This document shows positions 1-12,275 of a stretch of 64,000 nt of DNA, piece by piece. The stretch is taken from assembly GCF_009649845.1 (NCBI RefSeq), contig NZ_WJIE01000001.1:1163054-1227053 (forward strand), written 5' to 3'. Both the position numbers and the translations under genes were made by a program. The DNA is from Polyangium spumosum. Its GTDB lineage: Bacteria; Myxococcota_A; Polyangia; Polyangiales; Polyangiaceae. The notes beneath the pieces are model-generated. The model made no database searches. It worked only from the letters and a program-made list of their open reading frames with translations, and was not told where the DNA came from. Every line of letters begins with the position of its first letter. Position 1 is the stretch's first letter.

Positions 1-1366
1 GGAGCCCCGGCCAGCGGGGCGAGGTCATGGCCGCGAGGGCGCGCTGCACGGCGCCGAGCAGGCTCGTCGACGTGGGTTTGTCGTACAGGAACCCCGTGCC
101 GGTCTCGAGGGCCGCGTCGCAGTCGACGATGGTGTCGAGCAGGCCGCCCGTCCGGTAGGCGACGGGCAAGGCGCCGTACCGCTGCGCGTAGAGCTGCACG
201 AGGCCGCAGGGCTCGTACCGCGAGGGGACGACGACGATGTCGGCGGCGGCGAAGAGGCGGTGCACCAGGGGTTCGGCGGCGTCGCCGAGGAGACGCGCGC
301 GCTCGGGCGCCTTCGCGACCGCCGCTTCGATCTTCGTGAGGATCGCGCGATCTCCCGCGCCTGCCACGACCACGCAGGCGTCACTCTTCAGGATCTTGGG
401 CAACGCGGTGGCGAGCAGATCGCCGCCCTTCTGCGGCGAAATGCGGCCAACCGAGACGACGAGCGGGCGCTCGATGTCGATCGGGAGCCCGAGCTCGGCG
501 AGCAACGCGCTCTTGCAGCGCGCCTTGTTCGTCGTGTCCTCGGCGTCGTACCGCGCGGGCAGCGCCGGATCGGTCATCGGGTTGTACACGGCGTAATCGA
601 TGCCGTTCACGATGCCGACGATCTCGTGCTCCTTCGCGCGCGTGGCCAGGACGCCGTCGAGCCGCTCGCCGTGCTCGGGCGTGAGGATCTCGCGCGCGTA
701 CGTCGGCGACACCGTGGTGATGGCGTCGGCGGCGAGCAGGCCCGCCTTGAGGAAGCTCACCTTGCCGTAAAACTCGAGGAGCGAGGGCTGGAAATGCTCG
801 TCGCCGAGGCCGATGAGCCGCAGCGCCTCGCGCGGGAAGAGGCCCTGGCGCGCGAGATCGTGGATCGTCAACACCGAGGCGGGGCGCGCGTCGCCCTCGC
901 GGTCGCGCAGGAGGTACGGGACCAGCGCCGAGGGCCAGTCGTGCGCGTGCACGACCTCGAACGGCGTGCCCGCGAGCGCGCGCTGGCGGACGAGCTCGAC
1001 GACGGAGAGCGCGAACACGCCGTACCGACGCGCGGCCGCGAGATCCCCCTCGTCCTCGTCGGCGAGGCGTGACGGGCCTTCGGCGAAGAGCCCCGGGACA
1101 TCGAAGAGCACGAGCTCCACGCCCGATCCGAGCCGCCCGTCGAAGACCGTGACCTCGACGCGCTCGCCGCCGATCGTCAGGACGAGCGGGGTCAGCCTCC
1201 GCGCGATCATGACGCCGGAAGCTTCGATCCCAGGGTAACGCGGCAGCGCGAGGGTGACCTTGTGCCCGAGGAGCCGGAGCGCCTTCGAGAGCGACGCGAC
1301 GACGTCGGCGAGGCCGGTGACCTTCACCATCGGCGCGATCTCGGAAGCGACGAAGAGGATGTCCAT
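1..1366 (-). CDS. glgA: Glycogen/starch synthase (GlgA), 3' end cut by window edge
   Basis: Transfers glucose from ADP-glucose (UDP-glucose in some relatives) to a growing alpha-1,4-glucan; GT5, cytoplasmic. The frame reads leftward from ATG 1366-1364 and stays open to base 1, about 455 codons, so only some 20-30 C-terminal residues are missing. The N-terminus has the GT5 start MDILFVASEIAPMVKVTGLA and the C-terminal domain has PSRYEPCGL and TGTGFLYD, which fix the family. The nucleotide-sugar binding motif K-x-G-G-L reads KVTGL here, with Thr for the first Gly. It is divergent from the pseudouridine synthase gene across 212 bases. A gene symbol is given because both family signatures are present. 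Confidence 0.9.
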   Translation of the reverse strand, partial: MDILFVASEIAPMVKVTGLADVVASLSKALRLLGHKVTLALPRYPGIEASGVMIARRLTPLVLTIGGERVEVTVFDGRLGSGVELVLFDVPGLFAEGPSRLADEDEGDLAAARRYGVFALSVVELVRQRALAGTPFEVVHAHDWPSALVPYLLRDREGDARPASVLTIHDLARQGLFPREALRLIGLGDEHFQPSLLEFYGKVSFLKAGLLAADAITTVSPTYAREILTPEHGERLDGVLATRAKEHEIVGIVNGIDYAVYNPMTDPALPARYDAEDTTNKARCKSALLAELGLPIDIERPLVVSVGRISPQKGGDLLATALPKILKSDACVVVAGAGDRAILTKIEAAVAKAPERARLLGDAAEPLVHRLFAAADIVVVPSRYEPCGLVQLYAQRYGALPVAYRTGGLLDTIVDCDAALETGTGFLYDKPTSTSLLGAVQRALAAMTSPRWPGL

Positions 1367-1578
1367 GCGCGGGCGGGTGTAGCACGAGTCTCGTCCCGAG
1401 GGGGACGCCTCGCGTCCGTGGTTTCCGCTCGAGGCTTCGCATGGACAAGCCATGCTTCGCCCCGAACCCCGTCGTCCAGGCAAAGCCCGGCCGATTCACC
1501 CCCTAGAGGCGAGCTCGCTGCGCGACCTCGCGGCCGGCTGCCGCGCGGGCGGTAGCCCCGAGCGGCAGGCAGGCTAGG

Positions 1579-2700
1579 ATGGCGACCATGACGCGCATCA
1601 GCGCGCGCGAGCTCGGCGCCACGGAAGGCCCCTTCGGCCGCGGGATGAAGGTCGTACGCCCGGCCGAGGTGCCCGAAGGGTCCGTCGTCTCCATCCTCCG
1701 CGTGCCCCCGGAGGCCAAGGGCATGCGGCTCGACCGCTTCGTGCAATCCCAGCTCAAGCGGACGAGCCGGACACGCGCCCAGAAGATCATCGCGCACGGC
1801 GCGTACGCCCCCGATGCGCGCCGCCTGCGCGGCAACGACCGCGTGCAGGCCGAGCAGCTCATCCTGCTCTGGCGCCCGCCCTGGGACGAGAAGGCGCCCG
1901 ACGTCACGCTGCGCATCCTGCACGAGGACGACCACCTGCTCGCGGTCGACAAACCCGCGGGGATCCCGGTGCACCCGACGGCGCGTTATCACCAGAGCAC
2001 GGTGGTGAAGCTGCTCGAGAACGCCCGCGACGGCGAGCGGCTCATGCTCTCGCATCGCCTCGACCGGGAGACCTCGGGCGTGCTCCTGCTCGCCCGGACG
2101 AGCCAGGCCGACAGGCACGTGAAATGGCAGTTCGCCCGCGGCGCGATGAAGCCCGGCGCAGAAGAGCGCACCGTGCACAAGGAGTACCTGGCGATCACCT
2201 GGGGCGCAGACGAGGAGGACACGTTCCGCGTGGACGCGCCGCTCGAGCTCGACCCGACGAGCCGCTACGGCGTGAAGATGCGCGTCGCCCGGCCCGGCGA
2301 GGGCCTGCCCTCGGCCACGCGTTGCGCCGTGATCGGGCGGCGGAGAAACCCCGCGACGGGGAACCTCTACGCCCTCGTACGATGCACCCTCGAGACGGGC
2401 CGGCAGCACCAGATCCGCGTGCACCTCGCGTCGCGCGGCACGCCCGTCGTCGGGGACAAACTCTACGGGCCGGACGACGAGCTCTTCGGCCGCGGCGCGG
2501 ACGGCCTGCTCACGGAGGAGGACCGCGTCGTGCTCGAGCTCGATCGGCACGCGCTGCACGCGGCGATGCTGGAGCTCGATCATCCGGCGGACGAAGGGCG
2601 CAGGCTCCGCGTGGAGGCGCCGCTGCCGCCGGATCTCGAGGACTTCTGGGCGAACCTGGAGGAAATCTCGCCTTCCCCTGCTGCAGAAGCGCCTCAGTAA
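1579..2700 (+). CDS. RluA-family 23S rRNA/tRNA pseudouridine synthase
   Basis: Isomerises uridine to pseudouridine in structured RNA. The 373-residue protein has an S4-type RNA-binding segment near residues 50-75 (GMRLDRFVQSQLK) and the catalytic loop HRLDRETSGVLLL, with the active-site Asp in HRLDRETSG. Near the C-terminus GRQHQIRVHL is the other RluA/RluD signature. A second ATG lies three codons downstream and either may be used. The stop overlaps the 3' end of the convergent membrane-protein gene by 7 bases. The sequence does not show which RNA position is modified (RluC, RluD or a paralogue). Confidence 0.92.
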   Translation: MATMTRISARELGATEGPFGRGMKVVRPAEVPEGSVVSILRVPPEAKGMRLDRFVQSQLKRTSRTRAQKIIAHGAYAPDARRLRGNDRVQAEQLILLWRPPWDEKAPDVTLRILHEDDHLLAVDKPAGIPVHPTARYHQSTVVKLLENARDGERLMLSHRLDRETSGVLLLARTSQADRHVKWQFARGAMKPGAEERTVHKEYLAITWGADEEDTFRVDAPLELDPTSRYGVKMRVARPGEGLPSATRCAVIGRRRNPATGNLYALVRCTLETGRQHQIRVHLASRGTPVVGDKLYGPDDELFGRGADGLLTEEDRVVLELDRHALHAAMLELDHPADEGRRLRVEAPLPPDLEDFWANLEEISPSPAAEAPQ

Positions 2701-3401
2701 AGCGGGACTTGATCACCCGCCGAGGACCGAGGTGAAGGAGGCAGCGCGCCGCCTCGACGACGCCCGACGGCGCCGAGCGCGCCGCCGAACGTCGCCGCGA
2801 GCAGCGAGATCACGGCGCCGCCGAAGCTGAACCACGCGGCGCGGATGGCCTCACCACGATCGAACCGGAACACCTGTCCAAACGGCTCGGTTGGTTGCGC
2901 GACCGTGAACGCAGGCTCGTAGCTCGTCGGGCGACCGAACTCCTGCGTGTCCCAGAACGGAGGCGCCCCGCTGCCCACGACGAACACGAGCAGCGCAAGC
3001 GAGACGGCCCAGGTGAGCACACCCGCGAGCGCGCCGTCGCCGCGGCGGATCGCCCCGCCGAGCTTGGCCGCCGCGTAGCCACCCACGAAGAGGGCGACGA
3101 GCGACGCGAAGGCCATCCACAGGCCCATGCCCGCCCCGAGGCGCTCGAGCGACGCGCGGCCGGCCGGCTCGAGGACGGTCACGCCCGTGGCGAAGCCGAG
3201 CAGCCCGAGGAGCACGAGCGTGCCCAGCGCGAGGAAGAGCCCCGCGAGCACGGAGCTCCACCGGACGCGCTGGAGGTCACGCTCCTCGAAGGCGTCGAGC
3301 ATCTTCCGCACGCCCGAAGGCGGCATCTGCTCGTCGATCGTTGCTGTCGCAGGGACCTCGCGGAGGTCCCTCGGAGGAGGTTCTATCGGCGCGTTCGACA
3401 T
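2694..3401 (-). CDS. Hypothetical four-helix membrane protein
   Basis: I do not recognise the family. The 235-residue product has a polar N-terminus of about 45 residues and then four hydrophobic segments at roughly 50-75, 90-115, 124-145 and 188-213. A polar loop at 146-187 lies between the third and fourth. The first helix pair is Gly-rich, as in small permease-like or YrzE-like proteins. The ATG at 3401 is preferred over one at 3419 because a weak GGAT lies just upstream of it and nothing resembling a ribosome site precedes the other. It is convergent with, and overlaps, the pseudouridine synthase gene. Confidence 0.75.
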   Translation of the reverse strand: MSNAPIEPPPRDLREVPATATIDEQMPPSGVRKMLDAFEERDLQRVRWSSVLAGLFLALGTLVLLGLLGFATGVTVLEPAGRASLERLGAGMGLWMAFASLVALFVGGYAAAKLGGAIRRGDGALAGVLTWAVSLALLVFVVGSGAPPFWDTQEFGRPTSYEPAFTVAQPTEPFGQVFRFDRGEAIRAAWFSFGGAVISLLAATFGGALGAVGRRRGGALPPSPRSSAGDQVPLY

Positions 3402-3438
3402 CGATCCGGCGCGGTGCAAGCGCCGCGCCGCGGACGGA

Positions 3439-3747
3439 TCAGAGCCCTTTCGGCACCTTTTCCAGATCGACCTGCTCGAGCGCGTGACGGATGAGCGCGC
3501 TGCGGTTCGCCTTCGTCAGGCCACGCGCCTTCAGGGCATCGACCATCTCGTCGAGGCGCTCGAGGTCATCCGTGTACATCGAGATGCAGATGACCTTGTA
3601 ATGCGTGGGGCGCTCGGCGGCGGGCTTCTGCGCTCGCGCGCTCGGTCTCCCGGCCGGCGTGTAGAACGCCCCGGAGAGGACCCCTTCGACCTCGTCTCGA
3701 TCGAGCAGCGCGTGCGCGGCATCCGAGAACTCGCCCTCGTGCTTCAT
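3439..3747 (-). CDS. Ribbon-helix-helix protein, likely DNA-binding partner of the adjacent ParA-like ATPase
   Basis: The 102-residue protein has a flexible N-terminal half. Its C-terminal half looks like a MetJ/Arc/CopG ribbon-helix-helix: a beta strand at YKVICISMYTDD, helix 1 at LERLDEMVDALKARG and helix 2 at NRSALIRHALEQ. It begins 10 bases after the stop of the ParA-like gene on the same strand, so the two are almost certainly co-transcribed. RHH proteins often serve as the centromere-binding or adaptor partner of orphan ParA/MinD ATPases. That role here is inferred from synteny, not from a specific motif. Confidence 0.85.
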   Translation of the reverse strand: MKHEGEFSDAAHALLDRDEVEGVLSGAFYTPAGRPSARAQKPAAERPTHYKVICISMYTDDLERLDEMVDALKARGLTKANRSALIRHALEQVDLEKVPKGL

Positions 3748-3757
3748 CGTCCTCTCC

Positions 3758-5131
3758 TCAAGCGGTCGCTGCCGCCGTGCGCGCGGGCTTCGTTTCCTTC
3801 GTGTCCTTCGCGCCCTTCGTCGTGCCCTCGCGGCTCTGGATGATGCGGTCCACGACCACGCCGTAGTCCTCCGCGGCGGGCGTGCCGGCGGCGTACTCGA
3901 AGATCGTCTGCCCCTGCGCCGGCGCTTCCTTCACCTTGATCGCCGCGCGCACCGGCGGCAGGCACCTCTCGCCGAAGTGTTGCTTCAGCGTGGTGACGGC
4001 CTCGCGGCAGATCTTCGCGCGCGAATCGAAGAACGTGGGGAGCACGCCCCAGATCTGGACCGGGTGGTGCAGCAGCGCGTTCACGTTCTTCACGGTCTTG
4101 ATGACCTGACGCACGCCGACGAGCGACAGGTAGTCGCAAGCGACGGGCACGAGCACGCTGTCGGCGAAGACGAGCGCGTTCTGGTTCATCAAGGACAGGC
4201 TCGGCGAGCAGTCGAGCACCACGTAGTCGTAACCCGCGGCGGCGGCGCTCAGGCGGTCGCAGAGCACGCGGTCGCGGTTCTGCCGGCCCGCGAGGTAGAG
4301 CTCCGCAGCGGCGAGCGTCTCGTTGGAGCCCAAAAGGTCCAGGTTCGGACGAACGACACGCGTCGCGTCCGAGACCCGCAGGCCCATCACGAGCACGTGA
4401 TAGAGCGAGCGCTCGACGTTCGCGCCGAGCGAGACGGACACGTTGCCCTGCGCGTCCGTGTCGACGAGCAGGACCTTCTTGCCACGCGAGGCGAGGCCGG
4501 CCGCGACGCTCACGGCCGTCGTCGTCTTGCCCGTGCCGCCCTTGTGGTTGAACACGGCGAGGTAACGCGGCACGGCCGCGTCCGCGGCTTGCTCTTTCGG
4601 CGCCTCGGGCGCGGCCTGCGGGGCCTGCGCGGTCGCGGCCGCCCGCTTGTTCGGGATCTGCGGCACCACGGGCACGGCCACGGCCGGCGAGGTCGCCGAG
4701 GAGCTCCGCTTCGAAGGCGCCGCGCTGCTCGCGGGCCCCGAAGCACGCGTCGCCGTGGTTCGCGGCGCCGTCTGCGGCGGCGGCGAGGGCGCGACGGAGG
4801 GCGGCGTGACCTCGGCGGCGATCTCGCCGAGCCGGACGCCGCTCGCCTCGCGCTGGAGCTGGGTCCGGCAAGGCATCGAGCACGCGTAGGTGCGACGGCC
4901 CTGGAGGTACATCACCTGCGAGGCGAGCTCGGGCTGGAACCGCTTCGCGCACGCGTCACACGTCGCGAGCTTGTCCCCCTGCCCTTCGCCGCCGAGCTGG
5001 CTCTTCTCGAGGCACTTCTGGGAGCAATAAAACGAGAACCCACCGTCCCGCTCCTCCATCTGGTAGCGGAACTGGACGTCGAACTCCGACCTGCAAACGC
5101 TGCACGACTCCCTGATCCCAGCCACCGCCAT
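3758..5131 (-). CDS. ParA/MinD-type ATPase with N-terminal zinc-finger module
   Basis: The protein has 457 residues in three parts. Residues 1-90 hold two Cys-rich fingers (CSVC with a later CSQKC, then CDAC with a later CSMPC). Residues about 95-185 are an Ala/Pro-rich linker. The rest is a deviant-Walker ATPase with FNHKGGTGKTT, LLVDTDAQGN and VLDCSPSL. The C-terminus ends in a short Lys/Thr-rich tail. Canonical ParA lacks the fingers. It lies in an operon with the RHH gene and is distinct from the chromosomal parA at 14390. It probably positions a protein cargo or replicon rather than the chromosome, which is inference; the fingers could bind DNA or a protein partner. Confidence 0.88.
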   Translation of the reverse strand: MAVAGIRESCSVCRSEFDVQFRYQMEERDGGFSFYCSQKCLEKSQLGGEGQGDKLATCDACAKRFQPELASQVMYLQGRRTYACSMPCRTQLQREASGVRLGEIAAEVTPPSVAPSPPPQTAPRTTATRASGPASSAAPSKRSSSATSPAVAVPVVPQIPNKRAAATAQAPQAAPEAPKEQAADAAVPRYLAVFNHKGGTGKTTTAVSVAAGLASRGKKVLLVDTDAQGNVSVSLGANVERSLYHVLVMGLRVSDATRVVRPNLDLLGSNETLAAAELYLAGRQNRDRVLCDRLSAAAAGYDYVVLDCSPSLSLMNQNALVFADSVLVPVACDYLSLVGVRQVIKTVKNVNALLHHPVQIWGVLPTFFDSRAKICREAVTTLKQHFGERCLPPVRAAIKVKEAPAQGQTIFEYAAGTPAAEDYGVVVDRIIQSREGTTKGAKDTKETKPARTAAATA

Positions 5132-5343
5132 GCTCCTTGAAGCTCGCCGCGGCGCCCCGCCGCGACGCTGTCAGCCACCAACAGCACAGCTAGATCGGGG
5201 TGGCCAAATTTTTTGTGCGCGTTTTTTTGCCAGGATCCGTGAGGCTGGATCCATCGGCGCGGCGGGAGGACGCCCCGAGGGGCGGAGGGCAGGGCGTTTG
5301 GCGAGGCGCGGGCGGCGCGGCCGTGAGCGCGGAGATGCCGCGA

Positions 5344-6924
5344 TCAGTGCCGGAAATGCCGGACGCCCGTGAAGATCATCGCCGCGCCGGCCTTGTCGGC
5401 GGCCGCGATCACGTCGGCGTCCTTCACGCTCCCGCCCGGCTGCACGAAGGCGGTCACGCCATGCTCGAGGGCGAGCTCGACGCCGTCGGGGAACGGGAAA
5501 AACGCGTCGGAGGCGAGCACGGCGCCCTTCGCCTCGTCCCCGGCCTTGCGGCAGGCGATACGCACGCTCTCGACGCGCGACATCTGCCCCGCGCCCACGC
5601 CCACCGTGCGGCCTTCGTGGGCGAGCACGATGGCGTTCGACTTCACGTGCTTGCAGACCTTCCACGCGAGATCGAGCGCGGCGAGCTCCGCCTCCGTGGG
5701 CGCGCGTTTCGTGACGATCCGCGCCTTCACGACCTCGTCGCCCCCGGTCGCGTCACGCCCCTGCACGACGAGCCCGCCGCCCACGCGTTTCCACGTGAGC
5801 TCGCCCTGCTCGGCCGGCAGGAGGACCCGCGTGGCGAGCAGGCGCAGGTTCTTCTTCGCGCGCAGGATCGGGAGCGCGTCGTCCGCGAACGAGGGCGCCA
5901 CGACGCACTCGAGGAACGTCTCGGCGAGGGCCGCGGCCGTCGCTTTGTCCACGGGACGGTTCAGCGCCACGATGCCGCCGAACGCGCTCAGCGCGTCGGC
6001 GTCCCGCGCGAGCCGATACGCGCGCTCGAGCGAATCCGCGACGGCCACGCCCGAGGGGTTCGCGTGTTTCACCACGACGGCCGCGGGCCGCTCGTGCTCG
6101 CGCACGGCCTCGAGCGCCGCGTCCACGTCGACGAGGTTGTTGAACGAGAGCTCCTTGCCGCCGGCGCCGAGCGAATCGGCGAGCGACAGCGAGCCCTCGG
6201 GCGCCACGCGCTCGCGGTAGAACGCGCCCGATTGATGCGGGTTCTCGCCGTACCGGAGGCCGTACGCCCGCTCGAACGTGAGCGTCAGGTACCGCGGATA
6301 CGCCTCCCGCATCGGCTGCGCCTTCTCCTCGGCCGGATCCGGATCCCCGAGCGACGACAGGTACGCCGACACCGCGCCGTCGTACGCGGCCGTATGCGCG
6401 AACGCCTTCGCCGCGAGCTTGCGTCGCGTCGCCGCCGACACCTCGCCGGAGCTCGCCTCGATCTCGGCGAGCACGGCCTCGTAATCCGCCGGATCACACA
6501 CGACGGCGACGCGCCCGTGGTTCTTCGCGGCGCTGCGCACCATCGCGGGCCCGCCGATGTCGATCTGCTCGATCACCTCGGCGAGCAGCACGCCCGGCTT
6601 CGCGACGGTCTGCGTGAAGGGATAGAGGTTCACGGCGACGAGGTCGATCGGCGCGCCGCCGAGGCGCTCGAGGTCGGCCTGATCGATGTCGCCGCGCATC
6701 AAGATGCCGCCGTGCACGCGCGGGTGCAGCGTCTTCACGCGCCCGCCCATGACCTCGGGCGAGCCCGTGAAGGACTCCACGCTGGTGACGGCAATCCCCG
6801 CGTCTGCGAGCGCTTTGAGCGTGCCGCCGGTCGAGAGGATTTTCACCCCCGCCTTCACGAGCGAACGCGCGAATGGGAGAAGGCCCGTCTTGTCGTAGAC
6901 CGAGATCAGCGCTTGTCGGATCAT
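5344..6924 (-). CDS. purH: Bifunctional AICAR transformylase/IMP cyclohydrolase
   Basis: Catalyses the last two steps of de novo IMP synthesis: formylation of AICAR using 10-formyl-THF, then ring closure. At 526 residues it has the normal family length. The N-terminal MGS-like cyclohydrolase domain starts ALISVYDKTGL and contains LSTGGT and KTLHPRVHGG. The AICAR formyltransferase domain shows RYGENPHQ, VVKHANPSGVA and KSNAIVLA, and ends GVRHFRH. It stands alone among unrelated genes. 57 bases separate its start from the upstream lon stop, so read-through from lon is possible. The downstream 212 bases to the parA-like gene contain A/T-rich patches but no clear terminator. Confidence 0.97.
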   Translation of the reverse strand: MIRQALISVYDKTGLLPFARSLVKAGVKILSTGGTLKALADAGIAVTSVESFTGSPEVMGGRVKTLHPRVHGGILMRGDIDQADLERLGGAPIDLVAVNLYPFTQTVAKPGVLLAEVIEQIDIGGPAMVRSAAKNHGRVAVVCDPADYEAVLAEIEASSGEVSAATRRKLAAKAFAHTAAYDGAVSAYLSSLGDPDPAEEKAQPMREAYPRYLTLTFERAYGLRYGENPHQSGAFYRERVAPEGSLSLADSLGAGGKELSFNNLVDVDAALEAVREHERPAAVVVKHANPSGVAVADSLERAYRLARDADALSAFGGIVALNRPVDKATAAALAETFLECVVAPSFADDALPILRAKKNLRLLATRVLLPAEQGELTWKRVGGGLVVQGRDATGGDEVVKARIVTKRAPTEAELAALDLAWKVCKHVKSNAIVLAHEGRTVGVGAGQMSRVESVRIACRKAGDEAKGAVLASDAFFPFPDGVELALEHGVTAFVQPGGSVKDADVIAAADKAGAAMIFTGVRHFRH

Positions 6925-6981
6925 GGCGGCGAGCGACTAGCGCGCCGCCGCGATGATTGCCAGGTGGGATACGAGAGACGC

Positions 6982-9474
<2,493 letters not shown>

Positions 9475-9579
9475 CCGACGTCTTTCTCGCCCCGGCGCGC
9501 GGCCGGGGCAAACGGGCCTACGGGTGATCGCTCGCTCGTGAAGACGAGGGAGGCGACGCGAGGAAGAGGAATGGCAGTG

Positions 9580-9599
9580 GGGGGAGGACCGCCTCCCCC
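9580..9599 (-). terminator. GC hairpin after clpX
   Basis: A perfect 8-bp stem (GGGGGAGG with CCTCCCCC, loop ACCG) lies 4 bases past the clpX stop, in the 129-base gap before lon. No T-run follows, so it may be a weak terminator or an mRNA-stabilising or processing hairpin. Confidence 0.5.
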
Positions 9600-9603
9600 G
9601 GCG

Positions 9604-10860
<1,257 letters not shown>

Positions 10861-11011
10861 TTCGCCTCTCGCCTCTCTCGCCTCGCCGTGGCCCCTTCGC
10901 CGTAGCTCCCGGGCCCTTTCCTTCGAGCGCTCCCAGTGTCCCACCGGAGCGCGCTCGACGACGAAAACGATGCTGAAAATCCGCGTTTTTCCAGCGTATC
11001 GCCGTGAGCGG

Positions 11012-11040
11012 ATTCTAGTCCCCTACCCTGTGACCCGCAA
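11012..11040 (-). promoter_or_regulatory. Sigma-70-type promoter for clpX
   Basis: On the minus strand TTGCGG (11040-11035) is followed, after exactly 17 bases, by TAGAAT (11017-11012). The -10 matches TATAAT at 5 of 6 positions. Transcription would start near 11005, giving a leader of about 145 nt before the clpX GTG. It is read directly from sequence; use in vivo is inferred. Confidence 0.65.
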
Positions 11041-11252
11041 GTTAACGCTCGTGCTTCGCGCGCTCGGTCGCCGCCCGTCCCTACGGCTCGGGTCGGCGCG
11101 AGGCGTGCAATTCATGCACCTCGGGGCGCATGCATCTGACCGCAAGTCCTACCCGCGGCGGCGCGGGACGCGTAGGGACGGATTGGTTTCGTCCAAGGCG
11201 CGTCCACATCCACGAGCCCCCAGAACAGCCCGGGCCGCGTGCTCCCAGCCCG

Positions 11253-11279
11253 GGCGCCCGCCAAACGTCGACGGGCGCC
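11253..11279 (-). terminator. Hairpin downstream of clpP
   Basis: Perfect 8-bp inverted repeat (GGCGCCCG with CGGGCGCC, 11-base loop), 11 bases past the clpP stop codon. It lacks a T-run, so it may only partly terminate or may act as a 3' stabiliser. Confidence 0.5.
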
Positions 11280-11290
11280 TTCCCCCTGCT

Positions 11291-12004
11291 TCACAGCGCC
11301 TGGGGCGTGCCCTTGATGCGCTTCGGCAGCACCTCGTCGATCAGGCCGTACTCCTTGGCCTGCGGCGCGCTGAGGTAGAAGTCGCGCTCGATGTCCTTGG
11401 CGAGCTCCTCGCGATTCTTGCTCGTCGCGTCGGCGAGGATGTCGATCAAGGTCTCTTTCATCTTCTTGATCTCGCGCGCCTGAATCTCGATGTCCGTCGC
11501 CTGGCCACGCGCGCCGCCGAGGGGCTGATGGATCATCATGCGCGCGTGCGGCAGCGCGTAACGACGGCCCTTGTGGCCCGCCGCGAGAAGCACCGCGCCC
11601 ATCGACGCCGCCTGGCCGATGCACATCGTCGACACCGGGCAACGGACGTACTGCATCGTGTCGTACATCGCGAGGCCGCTCGTCACGATGCCGCCAGGGC
11701 TGTTGATGTAGACCTGGATGTCCTTGTCCGGATCCTCGCTCTCGAGGAAGAGGAACTGCGCGATGACGGCGTTCGCCACGAAGTCGTCGATCTCGGTCCC
11801 GATGAAGACGATCCGGTCCTTCAGCAAGCGGCTGAAGATGTTCCACTCGCGCTCGCCGCGGTGGGTCACCTCCGTGACCGTGGGCAGGACGTAGCCCTGC
11901 TCCCGAAGCGTGGTGAGGCCCGACGCCCGGTCGCGTTCCACGGCATCGTGGTCCCGCTCGAGAAACTCCATCGCCTGCTTACGTGTCTCGACTCGTCGGA
12001 TCAT
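11291..12004 (-). CDS. clpP: ClpP proteolytic subunit with extended N-terminus
   Basis: Serine protease tetradecamer working with ClpX. The catalytic triad is visible: Ser134 in GQAASMGA, His159 in ARMMIHQP and Asp208 in DIERDFY. INSPGG of the oxyanion/substrate site is also present. Residues 41-50 ([10 protein letters not shown]) align with the usual mature N-terminus, so about 40 residues precede the normal start. The ATG at 12004 is supported by CGGAG placed 6-7 bases upstream. The extra segment may be a propeptide removed after assembly, as in several ClpPs, or could reflect a downstream non-ATG start. A terminator separates it from tig, so it has its own promoter in the 12005-12210 gap. 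Confidence 0.95.
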   Translation of the reverse strand: MIRRVETRKQAMEFLERDHDAVERDRASGLTTLREQGYVLPTVTEVTHRGEREWNIFSRLLKDRIVFIGTEIDDFVANAVIAQFLFLESEDPDKDIQVYINSPGGIVTSGLAMYDTMQYVRCPVSTMCIGQAASMGAVLLAAGHKGRRYALPHARMMIHQPLGGARGQATDIEIQAREIKKMKETLIDILADATSKNREELAKDIERDFYLSAPQAKEYGLIDEVLPKRIKGTPQAL

Positions 12005-12210
12005 CCAGGGCTCCGCTGTGGTTCGGCAAAAGGGTGCCGGGAGGCCCTAGTCGTGAGCCAGAAGCCTGCCGTTCGCAAGCCCGAACCGAGGTGCGCGTGT
12101 GAAGAAATGCGCCGGCCGAGCGTGACGCGTTTTCGCGCTTCGCAGCGGGAATTTCGTTCGTGTTGCGAGAGCGCGGCGAGCCTGGAGAAAGGCCGCCGGA
12201 CGTGAAGACG

Positions 12211-12243
12211 AAAACGGGCGCGCTGGTGACACCAGCACGCCCG
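12211..12243 (-). terminator. Rho-independent terminator of tig
   Basis: On the minus strand a 12-bp stem with one mismatch (CGGGCG/CGCCCG outside, GCTGGT/ACCAGC inside, loop GTC) is followed directly by TTTTCGTCTT. It starts 32 bases past the tig stop codon. Confidence 0.85.
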
Positions 12244-12275
12244 CTCGTGAACCCGCAGATCGCGCGCGGAGGCCG

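Larger units (their letters stand above)
10861..11290. other. Intergenic region clpX-clpP: clpX leader and promoter, clpP terminator
   Basis: 430 bases with no credible gene. The clpX end carries a leader of about 145 nt that includes an A/T-rich stretch near 10965-10995, then the promoter at 11012-11040. The clpP end carries the hairpin at 11253-11279. The overlapping frames are Arg-rich shadows without ribosome sites. Confidence 0.7.
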
